DNA of 64,000 bases from contig NC_019567.1 in assembly GCF_000317895.1 (NCBI RefSeq), positions 3,472,001 to 3,536,000 of the forward strand. The letters run 5' to 3'. Below are positions 51,104 through 60,260 of this stretch, piece by piece. This DNA is from Bdellovibrio bacteriovorus str. Tiberius. Lineage in GTDB: Bacteria; Bdellovibrionota; Bdellovibrionia; Bdellovibrionales; Bdellovibrionaceae. The stretch's first letter is position 1, and every line of letters starts with the position of its first letter. The notes under the pieces were generated by a model. It was not told the origin of the DNA. It saw only the letters and a program-made list of their open reading frames with translations, and ran no database searches. A program made the position numbers and the translations under genes.

Positions 51104-52387
51104 TTAACGTTTCAACTGAATAACTTCGTTCAGAAGTTCATCCGTCGTCGTGATGGTTTTGGCATTGGCCTGGAAACCACGCTGATTCTGGATCATGTTT
51201 ACGAACTCTGTAGCCAGATCCACTGTGGATCTTTCCAAGGATTTCGCGAACAATTTACCGCGGCCCGCAGCGCCTGGAGCACCTACGGAAGCAGTACCGG
51301 AGTCTCTGGATTCTTTCAAACGGTTGTTACCAACTTTGAACAGAGCTTCCGGGTTTTCGAACTTAGCCAAAGCGATCTGGGCAAGGTCATTGGCCTGACC
51401 GTTGGAATAAACCGCTGTCAATGTACCTTCGTCATTGAAGGACAAGCCAGTGATTGTACCCGCAGCCGCGCCATCCTGGTGCCAGGAGATCAGGTCCGAG
51501 TTTTTACCGTACTGTTTAGTACCGTCCAAACCTTTACCGCCGTCCTTGATCGCATCACCGAAGTTCAGCTTCACTTGCTGGTCCTGCAAAGCACCGCCTT
51601 TGAAGTTGAAGTTCGTGGAAGTTGTTTCCTGGGAATCAAGTTTACCGTCAACAGTAAACATCAGTTTACCAGCAGCAACTTCAGACATTTTGCCTTCTTC
51701 GCCACCAGAAATCTCTTTACCGTCAACCAAACCTTTGAATTCCCATTCACGGTCGTTAACTTTGTTGAAGAAGAAGCTGACAAGGTGTTTGTTACCCTGA
51801 GAGTCATACATCTCAACGCCTGTAGAGTAGTGAGAAGTGGAGTATGGATCAGCAACATCGAATTTCTTCGTTGGCTCCATACGGGAGTCAAGGTTCAGAT
51901 CCAGTTTCAATTCTTTGGTTGCTTTCGCAGGGATCAGAGCGCGCGGGAATTTGATATCCGTCATTTTGTTAACGATATTGCCCTTCTCGTCTGTAGAGAA
52001 GCCCTGAACTTTTTGATTGTCGTTGGTTACCAGGTAACCTTCACGGTCAAAGTGGAAGGAACCGTCACGAGTGAAGGATTCACCGTCAGAACCTTTAACT
52101 TTGAAGTAACCGTCACCGGAGATAGCAAGGTCCGTCACTTTTTCAGTGGCGTCGATGTTACCCTGGGAAAGGATTGGATTTACGGCACCGATCTTCACAC
52201 CGCGACCAATTTGGTTACCACCAACAATACCTTTTAGATTTTTGGAGATGATGTCCTGGAACTCTGCACGGCTTGCCTTGAAACCGATAGTGTTCGCATT
52301 GGCGATATTGTCCCCGATAACACCCAGAGCCTCGCCCTGTGCTGTCATACCGGATACACCAGTGTACAATGAAGAAAGAATACCCAT
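51104..52387 (-). CDS. flgE: Flagellar hook protein FlgE
   Basis: The building block of the flagellar hook, exported through the flagellar type III system. At 427 residues it has the axial-protein N-terminus (LYTGVSGMTAQGEALGVIGDNIANANTIGFKASRAEF), the DLAISGDGYFKV signature and the conserved C-terminus (NQRGFQANAKTITTTDELLNEVIQL) that packs in a coiled coil with the N-terminus. GGAGGTCAC lies directly before the ATG. It is the last gene of the operon and ends at a strong terminator; a 171-base leader separates it from the preceding gene. Confidence 0.96.
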   Translation of the reverse strand: MGILSSLYTGVSGMTAQGEALGVIGDNIANANTIGFKASRAEFQDIISKNLKGIVGGNQIGRGVKIGAVNPILSQGNIDATEKVTDLAISGDGYFKVKGSDGESFTRDGSFHFDREGYLVTNDNQKVQGFSTDEKGNIVNKMTDIKFPRALIPAKATKELKLDLNLDSRMEPTKKFDVADPYSTSHYSTGVEMYDSQGNKHLVSFFFNKVNDREWEFKGLVDGKEISGGEEGKMSEVAAGKLMFTVDGKLDSQETTSTNFNFKGGALQDQQVKLNFGDAIKDGGKGLDGTKQYGKNSDLISWHQDGAAAGTITGLSFNDEGTLTAVYSNGQANDLAQIALAKFENPEALFKVGNNRLKESRDSGTASVGAPGAAGRGKLFAKSLERSTVDLATEFVNMIQNQRGFQANAKTITTTDELLNEVIQLKR

Positions 52388-52558
52388 GTGACCTCCATGT
52401 CGTTGGCAGAATTAGTCGAATTCCGCCGTTTTGGAGGGCCTCCTCTACGAGGACCAGCCCTAATATTAAATTGTGCAATCCATTGCTATCTGTCACTTCA
52501 GGACAGCTTCACAATTTATCCGCCGTAGCTCATTCATGAGCGAAGGAGGATTCCGCGC
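52388..52558. other. Leader region upstream of flgE
   Basis: This 171-base gap is the longest inside the otherwise tight flagellar operon. On the minus strand it contains TCCTC-gta-GAGGA, part of a larger GC-rich inverted arrangement with GGCCCTCC, and a strong ribosome site before flgE. It may host a separate flgE promoter or an RNA structure controlling hook protein levels. No sigma28 or sigma54 promoter matched well by eye. Confidence 0.4.
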
Positions 52559-52993
52559 TTATAACACCACTGTTGAATCGATGTTGGTGAACACGTTCTC
52601 TTTGAGCGCATTCTTGTCCATCACCGTGACAACCGTGTTGTTCTTCACGCTGACAATCAGTGCCGAGTCATTCATCAAAATCAATGAATCCTTGGAACCT
52701 TTTGCCGCCGCTCTCGAAACCGCGTCTGAAAGTTTTGAGATGTCCTCTGGAGAATAATTGATTCCCCGGGTTCTCATACGCTCAATCGCATGATTCGAAA
52801 ACTTAACCCCTTCCGCGCCCTTCACCGGGCCTGCAGGATTCATCTGTCCCAGGTTCTGAGGCTTCAAGCCTCCGAGCTGATCCAGCGTGTCCTTGAAGGA
52901 AGGTCCCGTACCATCCAGCTGAGGTTGTTTAACCTTGGCCGGCTGCTGCGGGATGAGTTGATCTAGAGTCTGTATCTTTTTTAAATCGACCAT
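52559..52993 (-). CDS. Flagellar operon protein (TIGR02530-like)
   Basis: A 144-residue protein in the position between flgD and flgE that, in many flagellated bacteria, is occupied by the TIGR02530 'flagellar operon protein'. The C-terminal two thirds fit that family (VKFSNHAIERMRTRGI, DISKLSDAVSRAAAKGSKDSLILMNDSALIVSVKNNTVVTVMD). Its exact role is not established. It shares one base with the flgD stop region (52993). Confidence 0.85.
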   Translation of the reverse strand: MVDLKKIQTLDQLIPQQPAKVKQPQLDGTGPSFKDTLDQLGGLKPQNLGQMNPAGPVKGAEGVKFSNHAIERMRTRGINYSPEDISKLSDAVSRAAAKGSKDSLILMNDSALIVSVKNNTVVTVMDKNALKENVFTNIDSTVVL

Positions 52994-53997
52994 TACTTCG
53001 CTGTCTCCTTAGCGATCTTTTCCATCATGTCGCGGGACAAGCCCACATTGTTCATGATGTTAGATTTTGCTACAGGAGCAGGATTCATGGAAGAGTTTTG
53101 TAACTCTGCATTCCCCTCTTTCATAGTTTGTCCTTTAGCATCATCTTTCTTCAAGTCTAGGTTTGTTACATCATTTACTTTCTGGTCGGTGGTCATAAGA
53201 CGTGGGTCTGTAATCTTCTTCACGTCAGAGAAACGAATCGCCTGATTTCCCACGTGAAGCACAGGGCCTTCATTGGAATAGCTCACACCAGTGATCATTC
53301 CGTCGAAGTCTGTTTTGATTCCCATCTTCTTGCCGTCAGCAGTTTTTGCTTCTGCGATGAATTGATATTCACCAGGCAAAGCTTTCATTGCTTTTTCGTC
53401 TTCACCATTCCAGGTCAGTTTGTTTTCGCCCGCTTTCAGTGATTTCAGATTGTACGTGCGCACGACATTCCCTTCGGCATCACGAACTTTCACCGACACT
53501 TCGCTTGCAGCCATTGGCAGAGTGAATTTGAAATCATGCTCTCTGTCATTCGTGCCGCGCACCACTTTGGAAGAATCACCTGCGACTGCTTTACCGATCA
53601 GATTCAGTGCCTGGAAGTTTTCCGAAGGCTTCTGACCGTTCTTCATTTCATCAAGTGACTTGTTCATGTTCTGCATCTGCTCCAGAGAGGAGAAGCTTGC
53701 CAACTGTGCCGCCATCTCATGGCTCTTCAGTGGATTCGTCGGATCCTGATTTTTCATCTGTGTCAGCATCAGCTTGAAGAAGGCATCCTTGTCCAAGCTT
53801 GGGTTGCCGACAGCACGGGTTTTCTTGGAGGGATCTGTCCAGTTGGCATCGACAATTTTATTCAGAACTTCGCCGACGTTTTCACCGCCCAGCTTTTCTC
53901 TGTCTGCCACGCTCATGTTGGACGCTCCGGCCGTCTCAGGTTTTGTCTGAGTCGCTCCGAATGCATTCACTCCCAATTTCGCGTTAACCATCGTCAT
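52993..53997 (-). CDS. flgD: Flagellar hook-capping (scaffold) protein FlgD
   Basis: Caps the growing hook and directs FlgE assembly. The conserved N-terminal block is visible at about residues 68-110 (LDKDAFFKLMLTQMKNQDPTNPLKSHEMAAQLASFSSLEQM), followed by the FlgD Ig-like/tudor region (VSVKVRDAEGNVVRTYNL, LTWNGEDEKAMKALPGEYQF). At 334 residues it is longer than the enteric protein (about 230), with extra low-complexity sequence at both ends. Confidence 0.95.
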   Translation of the reverse strand: MTMVNAKLGVNAFGATQTKPETAGASNMSVADREKLGGENVGEVLNKIVDANWTDPSKKTRAVGNPSLDKDAFFKLMLTQMKNQDPTNPLKSHEMAAQLASFSSLEQMQNMNKSLDEMKNGQKPSENFQALNLIGKAVAGDSSKVVRGTNDREHDFKFTLPMAASEVSVKVRDAEGNVVRTYNLKSLKAGENKLTWNGEDEKAMKALPGEYQFIAEAKTADGKKMGIKTDFDGMITGVSYSNEGPVLHVGNQAIRFSDVKKITDPRLMTTDQKVNDVTNLDLKKDDAKGQTMKEGNAELQNSSMNPAPVAKSNIMNNVGLSRDMMEKIAKETAK

Positions 53998-54008
53998 GCA
54001 TAACTCCT

Positions 54009-55817
54009 TTATGCTACCAGGTTCAGTCCACTGCCACGGCCTTCAACTTTGCGGGACACGCTTTGTGTCTCGATCGGCTGAAGTGGATCACGGCGACCGC
54101 CATAACCTTTCAGTGAAGGCATGTCTGCGAAAGATTCCTTGCGGCCCTGGGAACCGAAGTTCTCGTTGAACTGGTTCCAGAACTGGCGCGTCTGGTCTCT
54201 TTGCTGATTGCCGTTCATGTTGGTCTGGTTTTGCATAGCCGTATCCGCGGATGTCGAGTTAACCACATCCACCTTTACATTCTCCATGGACAATTTGTGA
54301 GCAGCAAGACTGGTTTTCAGTTCAGCTAGACTGGACTCGATGGCTTTTTTGGCCTCCTGAGTATCTGCTGACATCTGCATGTTCACTTTACCGTCCTGAA
54401 GCATGACTTTCAGGTGAATGGTTCCCATACCCTCCGGGGTCATCTGAACCTTCATTTCGCCGCCGCCGCGTTTGATCAGGTATTGAGCCTGATTCATCAG
54501 CTGCTTCACGGCTGCTTCATTTTCCCTGGCATCAACCGGTGCCTGTGGAGCCGTCCCTGCCAGTGGCAAAGCCGCATCCATTTTCAGGGACTCGCCCTTG
54601 ATTGGAGCGCCATGAACACCCTGAAGACCCTCGAGACTGAATTTTTCACCCAGCTCCTTTGTCTCCACACCTTTGGTGAATTGGCCTGCCATGGAATCCT
54701 GGGATTGCTGTTGCATCAGGTTGCCACCCTGGGATTCATTGCGCATGAATTCCTGGGAAAGCTTGGACTGCACTTCCAGCGGATTCAAAGCCTGAGCTGT
54801 CGGGATCTTCGGAGCCTCTGGCGTTTTTACCGCCTGAGTGAATTCCGCCATCAGATCCGCGCCCTGTTCAGAGGCTTGAGCTTCCGCCACGACGCCAGTT
54901 CCCTGAGCGGCCTGTGCTTCAGTCGCTTTCTTTGCCGCCAAGGCCGCCAGCAACGCCGGCGACATGGTGTCCTTCATCTGACCCTGCAGATGCGGTGGAA
55001 GTTCAGGAAGCTTTGCCGCCGGCTGCTGAGGCATTTCCGGAAGTGGCATGTCCATCGGGATTTCCTGTTTCGGAATATCCGCAAAAGACGCCTCATCCAA
55101 ATCCATGTTCTGCATGGCTGCGGCATCAAGCTGTCCCAGCGCTGCTGAAGGCAATGGTTTTGCCTGCGCGTCTGTCCAGAATTTTTGATTTAAACGGTCG
55201 ACGGTATTACCCAGCATGTTCTGCTTTGCCTGCGCCTGTTCAGCGCGCAGCTGCACACCGGCCTGAGTCACCACGCCAGCACCCACAGCAAATTCCGGAG
55301 CCTTCGCCGGCGCAGGAGTCTGCTGTAACTGCAGCAACAAGCCCGCATACATCGCCTGCGCTTTGTCTGCGTCCTCATCACTGAGTCCCAATTGAGAGAT
55401 CACGGCTTGTGCCGTCTCTTCCGGGGATTGTACTAGTTGGGTGTCGTCCAGCTGGGACATCGCCTCCACGAGTCGCGTGGGGGATATTTCGAATTCACTC
55501 TCGAAGGAGTCCATGAATTCTTTTATTTTTTGCTGTCGAACCGTTCCCTTTCGTTCTGTTTTCCCATCGTTTTGGCTGACCTCGGGTTCCTTCCCCTTTC
55601 TCGCTTCGGTCTTTTCAGGCTTTTCATTCTTCGCCTTCATGTCCCGTTGCGGTGGCTCTTTCGTTTCTTTCGGGTCTTTCGAGGTTATTTTCTCCTCGAG
55701 AGCTTTGCCGAAGGATGAGCCGGATCCGGTTCCCTTGAAGTCTTTCTCCACCCCTCTGTCAGGTGGTGACTTCATCTCGGTCGCACCCACCATGGGGGGT
55801 ACGATACTTTGTAACAA
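54009..55817 (-). CDS. fliK: Flagellar hook-length control protein FliK
   Basis: A 602-residue molecular ruler for hook length and the export switch. The N-terminal two thirds are charged then Gln/Ala/Pro-rich and low-complexity (the ruler region). The C-terminal substrate-switch domain is recognisable at about residues 435-525 (GGGEMKVQMTPEGMGTIHLKVMLQDGKVNMQMSADTQEAKKAIESSLAELKTSLA). The start is a TTG with AAGGAGG 5 bases upstream. Confidence 0.9.
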   Translation of the reverse strand: MLQSIVPPMVGATEMKSPPDRGVEKDFKGTGSGSSFGKALEEKITSKDPKETKEPPQRDMKAKNEKPEKTEARKGKEPEVSQNDGKTERKGTVRQQKIKEFMDSFESEFEISPTRLVEAMSQLDDTQLVQSPEETAQAVISQLGLSDEDADKAQAMYAGLLLQLQQTPAPAKAPEFAVGAGVVTQAGVQLRAEQAQAKQNMLGNTVDRLNQKFWTDAQAKPLPSAALGQLDAAAMQNMDLDEASFADIPKQEIPMDMPLPEMPQQPAAKLPELPPHLQGQMKDTMSPALLAALAAKKATEAQAAQGTGVVAEAQASEQGADLMAEFTQAVKTPEAPKIPTAQALNPLEVQSKLSQEFMRNESQGGNLMQQQSQDSMAGQFTKGVETKELGEKFSLEGLQGVHGAPIKGESLKMDAALPLAGTAPQAPVDARENEAAVKQLMNQAQYLIKRGGGEMKVQMTPEGMGTIHLKVMLQDGKVNMQMSADTQEAKKAIESSLAELKTSLAAHKLSMENVKVDVVNSTSADTAMQNQTNMNGNQQRDQTRQFWNQFNENFGSQGRKESFADMPSLKGYGGRRDPLQPIETQSVSRKVEGRGSGLNLVA

Positions 55818-55855
55818 ACCTTCCTCCTTCCCTGGAAAAAACTGTCGTTACTGTC

Positions 55856-56659
55856 TTATTTCGCGCTCGCTGGAGCACGACGCTTGTAGCCCGCAAACAT
55901 TTCAGACAAAATCTGAGCTTTTTCAGGCTTCAACAAATTCATAATATCAGCAGCATTCTTCTTTTTCATACGACCAAGTATTTCAATTGCCAAATCCTCG
56001 TCCATCGTCTCAAAGACTTTGGCCGCCTGAGGTGGCTTCATATTGGTGTACATCTGTACCAAAGTATCGACTTTCTCGTCGTCCGCCTTGACCCGGTCTT
56101 CCAGAATGCCGGAGATCTTGCTGCGCATCTCTTCCAGCTCTTTCAGGCGTTTTTCAAGTTCCACCTTCTGGGTGGCAAGTTCGGTCTCCATGCGGTTCAG
56201 CTCTTCTTCACGCGCATCAAGCTCTTTGTTTCTTTCATTCAGTTTTTGCAGGTGATCAATTTCAGCTCCGCTCAGTGCCGCCGTCACCGGGGCTTCGGCT
56301 TTCGGCTCAGCTGGAGTTGGCTCTGCCGGAGCCGCTGACGGCTGGGCAATCGCTTCGCCGGTCATCTGAACTTCGACACGTTTGATGATGTTTTCAACCT
56401 CTTCGTGATTCTGGAATCCCCAGATGGCAATCATGAAACCCATGAAGGAAACGCCAATCATTTTCCACGGTACCGGGGCTTTTTTCTTTTTCTTGGGAGC
56501 AGACATTTTCATGCGGCGGCGGATCTGCTGTTCGACGTCCTCGGAAGCCAGATCCAGATGCAGTTTCGGAGACGCGTTTCTTTTTTGAAACTTCACTCCG
56601 TTGTTCTGGTCGGCAACCTGACGTGCATTTTTGAAGAACTGATCGTATCCGCTTTTCAT
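55856..56659 (-). CDS. MotE-like protein (MgtE N-domain type) in the flagellar operon
   Basis: A 267-residue protein with one N-terminal membrane helix (about residues 65-85), an Ala/Pro/Glu-rich linker (about 105-130), a coiled coil (about 130-195) and a C-terminal MgtE-N-like domain (KVDTLVQMYTNMKPPQAAKVFETMDEDLAIEILGRMKKKNAADIM). This architecture matches the MotE/'FliJ-adjacent' proteins of several delta-proteobacteria and rhizobia, which help motor or stator function. Located between fliK and fliJ. Confidence 0.8.
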   Translation of the reverse strand: MKSGYDQFFKNARQVADQNNGVKFQKRNASPKLHLDLASEDVEQQIRRRMKMSAPKKKKKAPVPWKMIGVSFMGFMIAIWGFQNHEEVENIIKRVEVQMTGEAIAQPSAAPAEPTPAEPKAEAPVTAALSGAEIDHLQKLNERNKELDAREEELNRMETELATQKVELEKRLKELEEMRSKISGILEDRVKADDEKVDTLVQMYTNMKPPQAAKVFETMDEDLAIEILGRMKKKNAADIMNLLKPEKAQILSEMFAGYKRRAPASAK

Positions 56660-56663
56660 CTGC

Positions 56664-57113
56664 CTATGATTCCTTCACAGCTTTAAACCGCAGGATGGAC
56701 TGTTCATCCATTTCCTTCTGGTCATTGGAAAGACGCTCAGCCCGATATTCTTCGAACTTGTTTTCACGCATCTTCTCCATAATTTTATATTCCAGAGCGG
56801 CTTGTCGCAAAATTTCTCTCTTGGCCTCGACCAATTTCTCGAATTCCTGAACTTTTTGCATTTGTCTCTGGATGCGGATTTGCTGACCTTGAAGAAACTC
56901 GTGGATCTGGGAAAGAGCTGGACCTTGGGCCCCGCCCTGATTACTGAGCGCCCCCACCTGTGCATGGGCATTCTGAACCTGGCTGCCCATCTGATTCAGA
57001 CGTTCCAGTTCCTCTTGATAAAGGTTCACGGCCTCTTGAAAGTCCTTTTGCGCCAGATTCTCTTTGATTTTGCGGTGCTCAAGAACCTTTTGAAGTGGAA
57101 ATTTGAATTTCAT
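56664..57113 (-). CDS. fliJ: Flagellar export chaperone/ATPase stalk FliJ
   Basis: A 149-residue, almost entirely alpha-helical, charged protein (KFPLQKVLEHRKIKENLAQKDF at the N-terminus, then long heptad-like coil) in the usual place directly after fliI. FliJ couples the export ATPase to the gate, resembling the gamma subunit of F1-ATPase. Sequence identity to FliJ is weak by eye, as is normal for the family; position and helical pattern decide the call. Confidence 0.85.
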   Translation of the reverse strand: MKFKFPLQKVLEHRKIKENLAQKDFQEAVNLYQEELERLNQMGSQVQNAHAQVGALSNQGGAQGPALSQIHEFLQGQQIRIQRQMQKVQEFEKLVEAKREILRQAALEYKIMEKMRENKFEEYRAERLSNDQKEMDEQSILRFKAVKES

Positions 57114-57125
57114 GATCCACCTCTA

Positions 57126-58454
57126 TTAGGCGTTGATAAGAATCTGTTGCATTTGACGGACAGTCTGCGTGAAGTTGGTCGGGTCCTCGACTCTCTGTTT
57201 AAGGAAGTCGTTCACCTGATCAATCACCTTCACGGCCCGGTCGATCTTGGGATTGGATCCCGGCTTGTAGGCTCCGATGTTGATCAAATCCTCGGCGTCT
57301 TTATAGACCGCCAGGGTTTCACGCAGCTTTTGCGCCAGTTTGGAGTGCTCCGGCGAAGACACCGCCCGCATCACCCGGCTGGCACTTTGCATGATATCGA
57401 TCGCCGGGAAATGACCCTTCTGCGCCAACGAACGGCTTAGAACGATGTGCCCGTCCACGATGGAACGCACGGAATCCCCGATCGGATCATTCATGTCATC
57501 CCCTTCCACCAGCGTCGTATAGAAGCCGGTGATACTGCCTTCGCCCTCAAAGGACCCGGCCCGCTCAAGGAGCTTAGGCAGGGTGGCAAAGACGCTCGGG
57601 GTGTAACCCTTCTGGGATGGCGGTTCACCGGTGCTCAGACCGATTTCCCTTTGAGCCATCGCAAAACGAGTCACCGAATCCATCATCAATAAGACATTCT
57701 TCCCCTGAGAGGAGAAGTATTCAGCCAGAGCCGTCGCCACATAAGCACCACGCATACGCAGCAGCGGGCTTTGGTCACTGGTCACACAGACAACAACCGA
57801 TCTTTTCATCCCTTCCGGGCCCAGATCGTGCTCGATAAATTCGCGCACCTCACGACCACGTTCACCGATCATGGCGATCACGTTGACGTCGGCATTCGTA
57901 TTCCGGGCCATCATGCCCAGCAATACGGATTTACCCACACCGGAACCCGCCATAATAGCGACACGCTGACCCAGTCCTGCGGTTAATGCGCCATTGATAG
58001 CACGAATCCCCAGGTCAATAGGCTCACGAATCGGACGACGATCCAGAGGGTTACGGACTTCACTGTACAAAGGAACTTCACGGAAATTTTCGACTTCGCC
58101 CAAGGCATCCAAAGGACGACCCAGGCCATCCACCACGCGGCCCAAAAGCTCTTCACCTGCGCGCACGGTGGCGATCTGACGGGCCAGGACGATTTTCGAT
58201 CCCAGGGCCACGCCTCTCATGTCGTTTAATGCCATCATCAGAACATGCTTGTCCTTGAACCCCACCACTTCCGCCAGGAAGGATTTTTCCATCCCGCTGG
58301 GATTGATGGACACGATACTGCCAACGCTTGCGCCCGGCAGATATCCTTTGATAAGCATCCCGTTCACTTCCGTGACTTTACCGCTGTCCTTCGTCAAGTG
58401 GACAGACTGGATCACGTCAGAATACTTATCCAGGTTCATTTCAAGTTCGCTCAT
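57126..58454 (-). CDS. fliI: Flagellum-specific export ATPase FliI
   Basis: A 442-residue hexameric ATPase related to F1-beta. Walker A (GSGVGKSVLLGMMARN), the GERGREVREF motif, Walker B (LLMMDSVTRFAMAQREI) and the late segment (LARAGSFEGEGSITGFYTTLVEGDDMNDP) are all present, followed by a typical FliI C-terminal helix bundle. The start overlaps the fliH stop as TAATG. It energises export of flagellar axial proteins. Confidence 0.97.
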   Translation of the reverse strand: MSELEMNLDKYSDVIQSVHLTKDSGKVTEVNGMLIKGYLPGASVGSIVSINPSGMEKSFLAEVVGFKDKHVLMMALNDMRGVALGSKIVLARQIATVRAGEELLGRVVDGLGRPLDALGEVENFREVPLYSEVRNPLDRRPIREPIDLGIRAINGALTAGLGQRVAIMAGSGVGKSVLLGMMARNTNADVNVIAMIGERGREVREFIEHDLGPEGMKRSVVVCVTSDQSPLLRMRGAYVATALAEYFSSQGKNVLLMMDSVTRFAMAQREIGLSTGEPPSQKGYTPSVFATLPKLLERAGSFEGEGSITGFYTTLVEGDDMNDPIGDSVRSIVDGHIVLSRSLAQKGHFPAIDIMQSASRVMRAVSSPEHSKLAQKLRETLAVYKDAEDLINIGAYKPGSNPKIDRAVKVIDQVNDFLKQRVEDPTNFTQTVRQMQQILINA

Positions 58455-59239
58455 TAACCGGCAATCCTGTCTTTAACTTTGGGCATGTTTTCAGAAAGAA
58501 CAGACCACAACTGCTCCACACGCTGCTCAATGCGCGCATCGACTTCACCATAATTGGTTTCAACGATGCAGCCGCCGTCAGCCACTTCGGCGTTGGGTTC
58601 AAATTTGATTTTTTTGATGAATTCAAATTCACGGCCGGTCTCGGATTTCAGTTCTTCCAGGAAGTCGAACTGAGTCTGGGACACATGAACGGTGATTTCT
58701 TCCTCGTCCTGAGCCAAACCAACCGCGTCGCGCAGGATTCCCACCATCGCGTCGTTGTTGCTGTTTAGTTCGGTTTTCGCCAGACGGGAGGCCATCTGGA
58801 ACATCAGTTTCAGCAGATGGGCTTCGTTGAATCCGGACATTTCTTTTTTAAGTTCTTTGATGGTCAGCAACAGGGTGTCCAAACCGGCCATACGCTCGGC
58901 GATATCCGCAGACACCTGTTCGAAGGCCTCTTTACGGCCCTCTTCCAAACCCAGGCGATAGGCTTCCTGATAGGCGCCTTCCTGGATTTCTTTCAGCTTT
59001 TCCAAAGCGGCCACTTCGACTTTTTCCTCGTCGTTGCCTTTTTCCACCTGATCAATACCCGTCTGCACACGCACGGCATCGTTCATGCGGAAATCAGAGC
59101 CTTTGCTCTTTTCTGCCAGATAGTTCATGGCCTGCTCGGGAGTCCCCAGATCAAAACGCATGGGAACAAACTCGAGCACTGTTTTTTCAGCCACTTCCTT
59201 GGACAAAACGGACTTGGAGGCGCGATTAGACCATTGCAT
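58454..59239 (-). CDS. fliH: Flagellar assembly protein FliH
   Basis: A 261-residue regulator of the FliI ATPase. After an N-terminal segment, a helical stretch with the characteristic LGLEEGRKEAFEQVSADIAERMAGLD (about residues 95-125) and a C-terminal beta-alpha domain (VGLAQDEEEITVHVSQTQFDFLEEL; VADGGCIVETNYGEVDARIEQRVEQLW) match FliH/YscL. I start it at the ATG 59239, inside the end of fliG (overlap to 59226); a GTG 12 bases upstream also has a weak site. Confidence 0.9.
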   Translation of the reverse strand: MQWSNRASKSVLSKEVAEKTVLEFVPMRFDLGTPEQAMNYLAEKSKGSDFRMNDAVRVQTGIDQVEKGNDEEKVEVAALEKLKEIQEGAYQEAYRLGLEEGRKEAFEQVSADIAERMAGLDTLLLTIKELKKEMSGFNEAHLLKLMFQMASRLAKTELNSNNDAMVGILRDAVGLAQDEEEITVHVSQTQFDFLEELKSETGREFEFIKKIKFEPNAEVADGGCIVETNYGEVDARIEQRVEQLWSVLSENMPKVKDRIAG

Positions 59240-60260
59240 CTTCTGAACCACCTCTTGCGATCAGGATTTTTCCTTCGGCTTCCAGACGGCGTGCCACGTT
59301 CACAATCTCCTGCTGAGCCGACTCGACGTCGGACAGACGGGATGGACCCATGTTCGACAGATCCTCACGCAGCATCTCGGCCGCACGGGCAGAGATATTC
59401 TTGAAGACCTTCGTACGAATCTCTTCGCTGGAAGTTTTGAGTGCCAGCAGAAGTTTTTCGTTCGCCACTTCCTTGAGAAGGGACTGGATACCACGGTCGT
59501 CGATTTTCACGATATCGTCGAAGACGAACATCAGTTTGCGGATCTCTTCCGCCAGCAGAGGATCTTTTTCCTCCAGGCGTGACATGATCGCGGTTTCTGT
59601 GTTCTTGTCCATAACGTTGAGCATTTCCGCCACCGGGTGTACACCACCCAATGCCGCCTGCTCGACAGTCGCTGTATTGGACAGCTGGTTTTTCAATACA
59701 CGGTCGATTTCAGCAATCAATTCAGGATCCACGTGCTCCAGATTCGCCATACGCAGAACCACTTCGGCCTGCAGGGCTTCCGGAAGACGCTTCAGAACCT
59801 CGCCCTTTTTCTCAGGCTCAAGATGCGCCAGGATCACGGCTACGGTCTGCGGGTGCTCATTCACCAGGAAGGTCGCCAAAGATTTTGCGTCGACCATTTC
59901 CAGGGATTCCAAAGAGCGGGATCCGCCAGTGGAAATATTCAAGCCCCCCAGGATACCCCGGGCTCTTTCTTCACCAAGGGCGTCCACGATGGTGTCCTTG
60001 GCAGAGATATTTTCAGAGAAAATATAGTCTTCAGTTTCAGAGATCATTTCGTAGTATTCTTCCAGCACACGTTTGGTCACGTGAACCGGCACTACGCGCA
60101 GCTTGCTCATTTGATTGATCAGCTTGCGGATATCAGAGTCGTCCATACGGCGAAGCAAAACCTTCACCGCATCCTTGCCAAGGTAATTGATCAGGATTGC
60201 GGCCTTGTCGAAGCCCTTGAGATTTTCATACTCAATATTATCTGACTTATGAAGTTTCAT
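59226..60260 (-). CDS. fliG: Flagellar motor switch protein FliG
   Basis: A 344-residue C-ring protein that couples torque to the stators. It contains the N-terminal FliF-binding domain (KAAILINYLGKDAVKVLLRRMDD), the middle domain with EHPQTVAVILAHLEPEKKGEVLKRLPE, and the C-terminal torque domain with FDDIVKIDDRGIQSLLKEVANEKLLLALKTSS. Its start overlaps the fliF stop (TAATG at 60260). Confidence 0.97.
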   Translation of the reverse strand: MKLHKSDNIEYENLKGFDKAAILINYLGKDAVKVLLRRMDDSDIRKLINQMSKLRVVPVHVTKRVLEEYYEMISETEDYIFSENISAKDTIVDALGEERARGILGGLNISTGGSRSLESLEMVDAKSLATFLVNEHPQTVAVILAHLEPEKKGEVLKRLPEALQAEVVLRMANLEHVDPELIAEIDRVLKNQLSNTATVEQAALGGVHPVAEMLNVMDKNTETAIMSRLEEKDPLLAEEIRKLMFVFDDIVKIDDRGIQSLLKEVANEKLLLALKTSSEEIRTKVFKNISARAAEMLREDLSNMGPSRLSDVESAQQEIVNVARRLEAEGKILIARGGSEDAMV

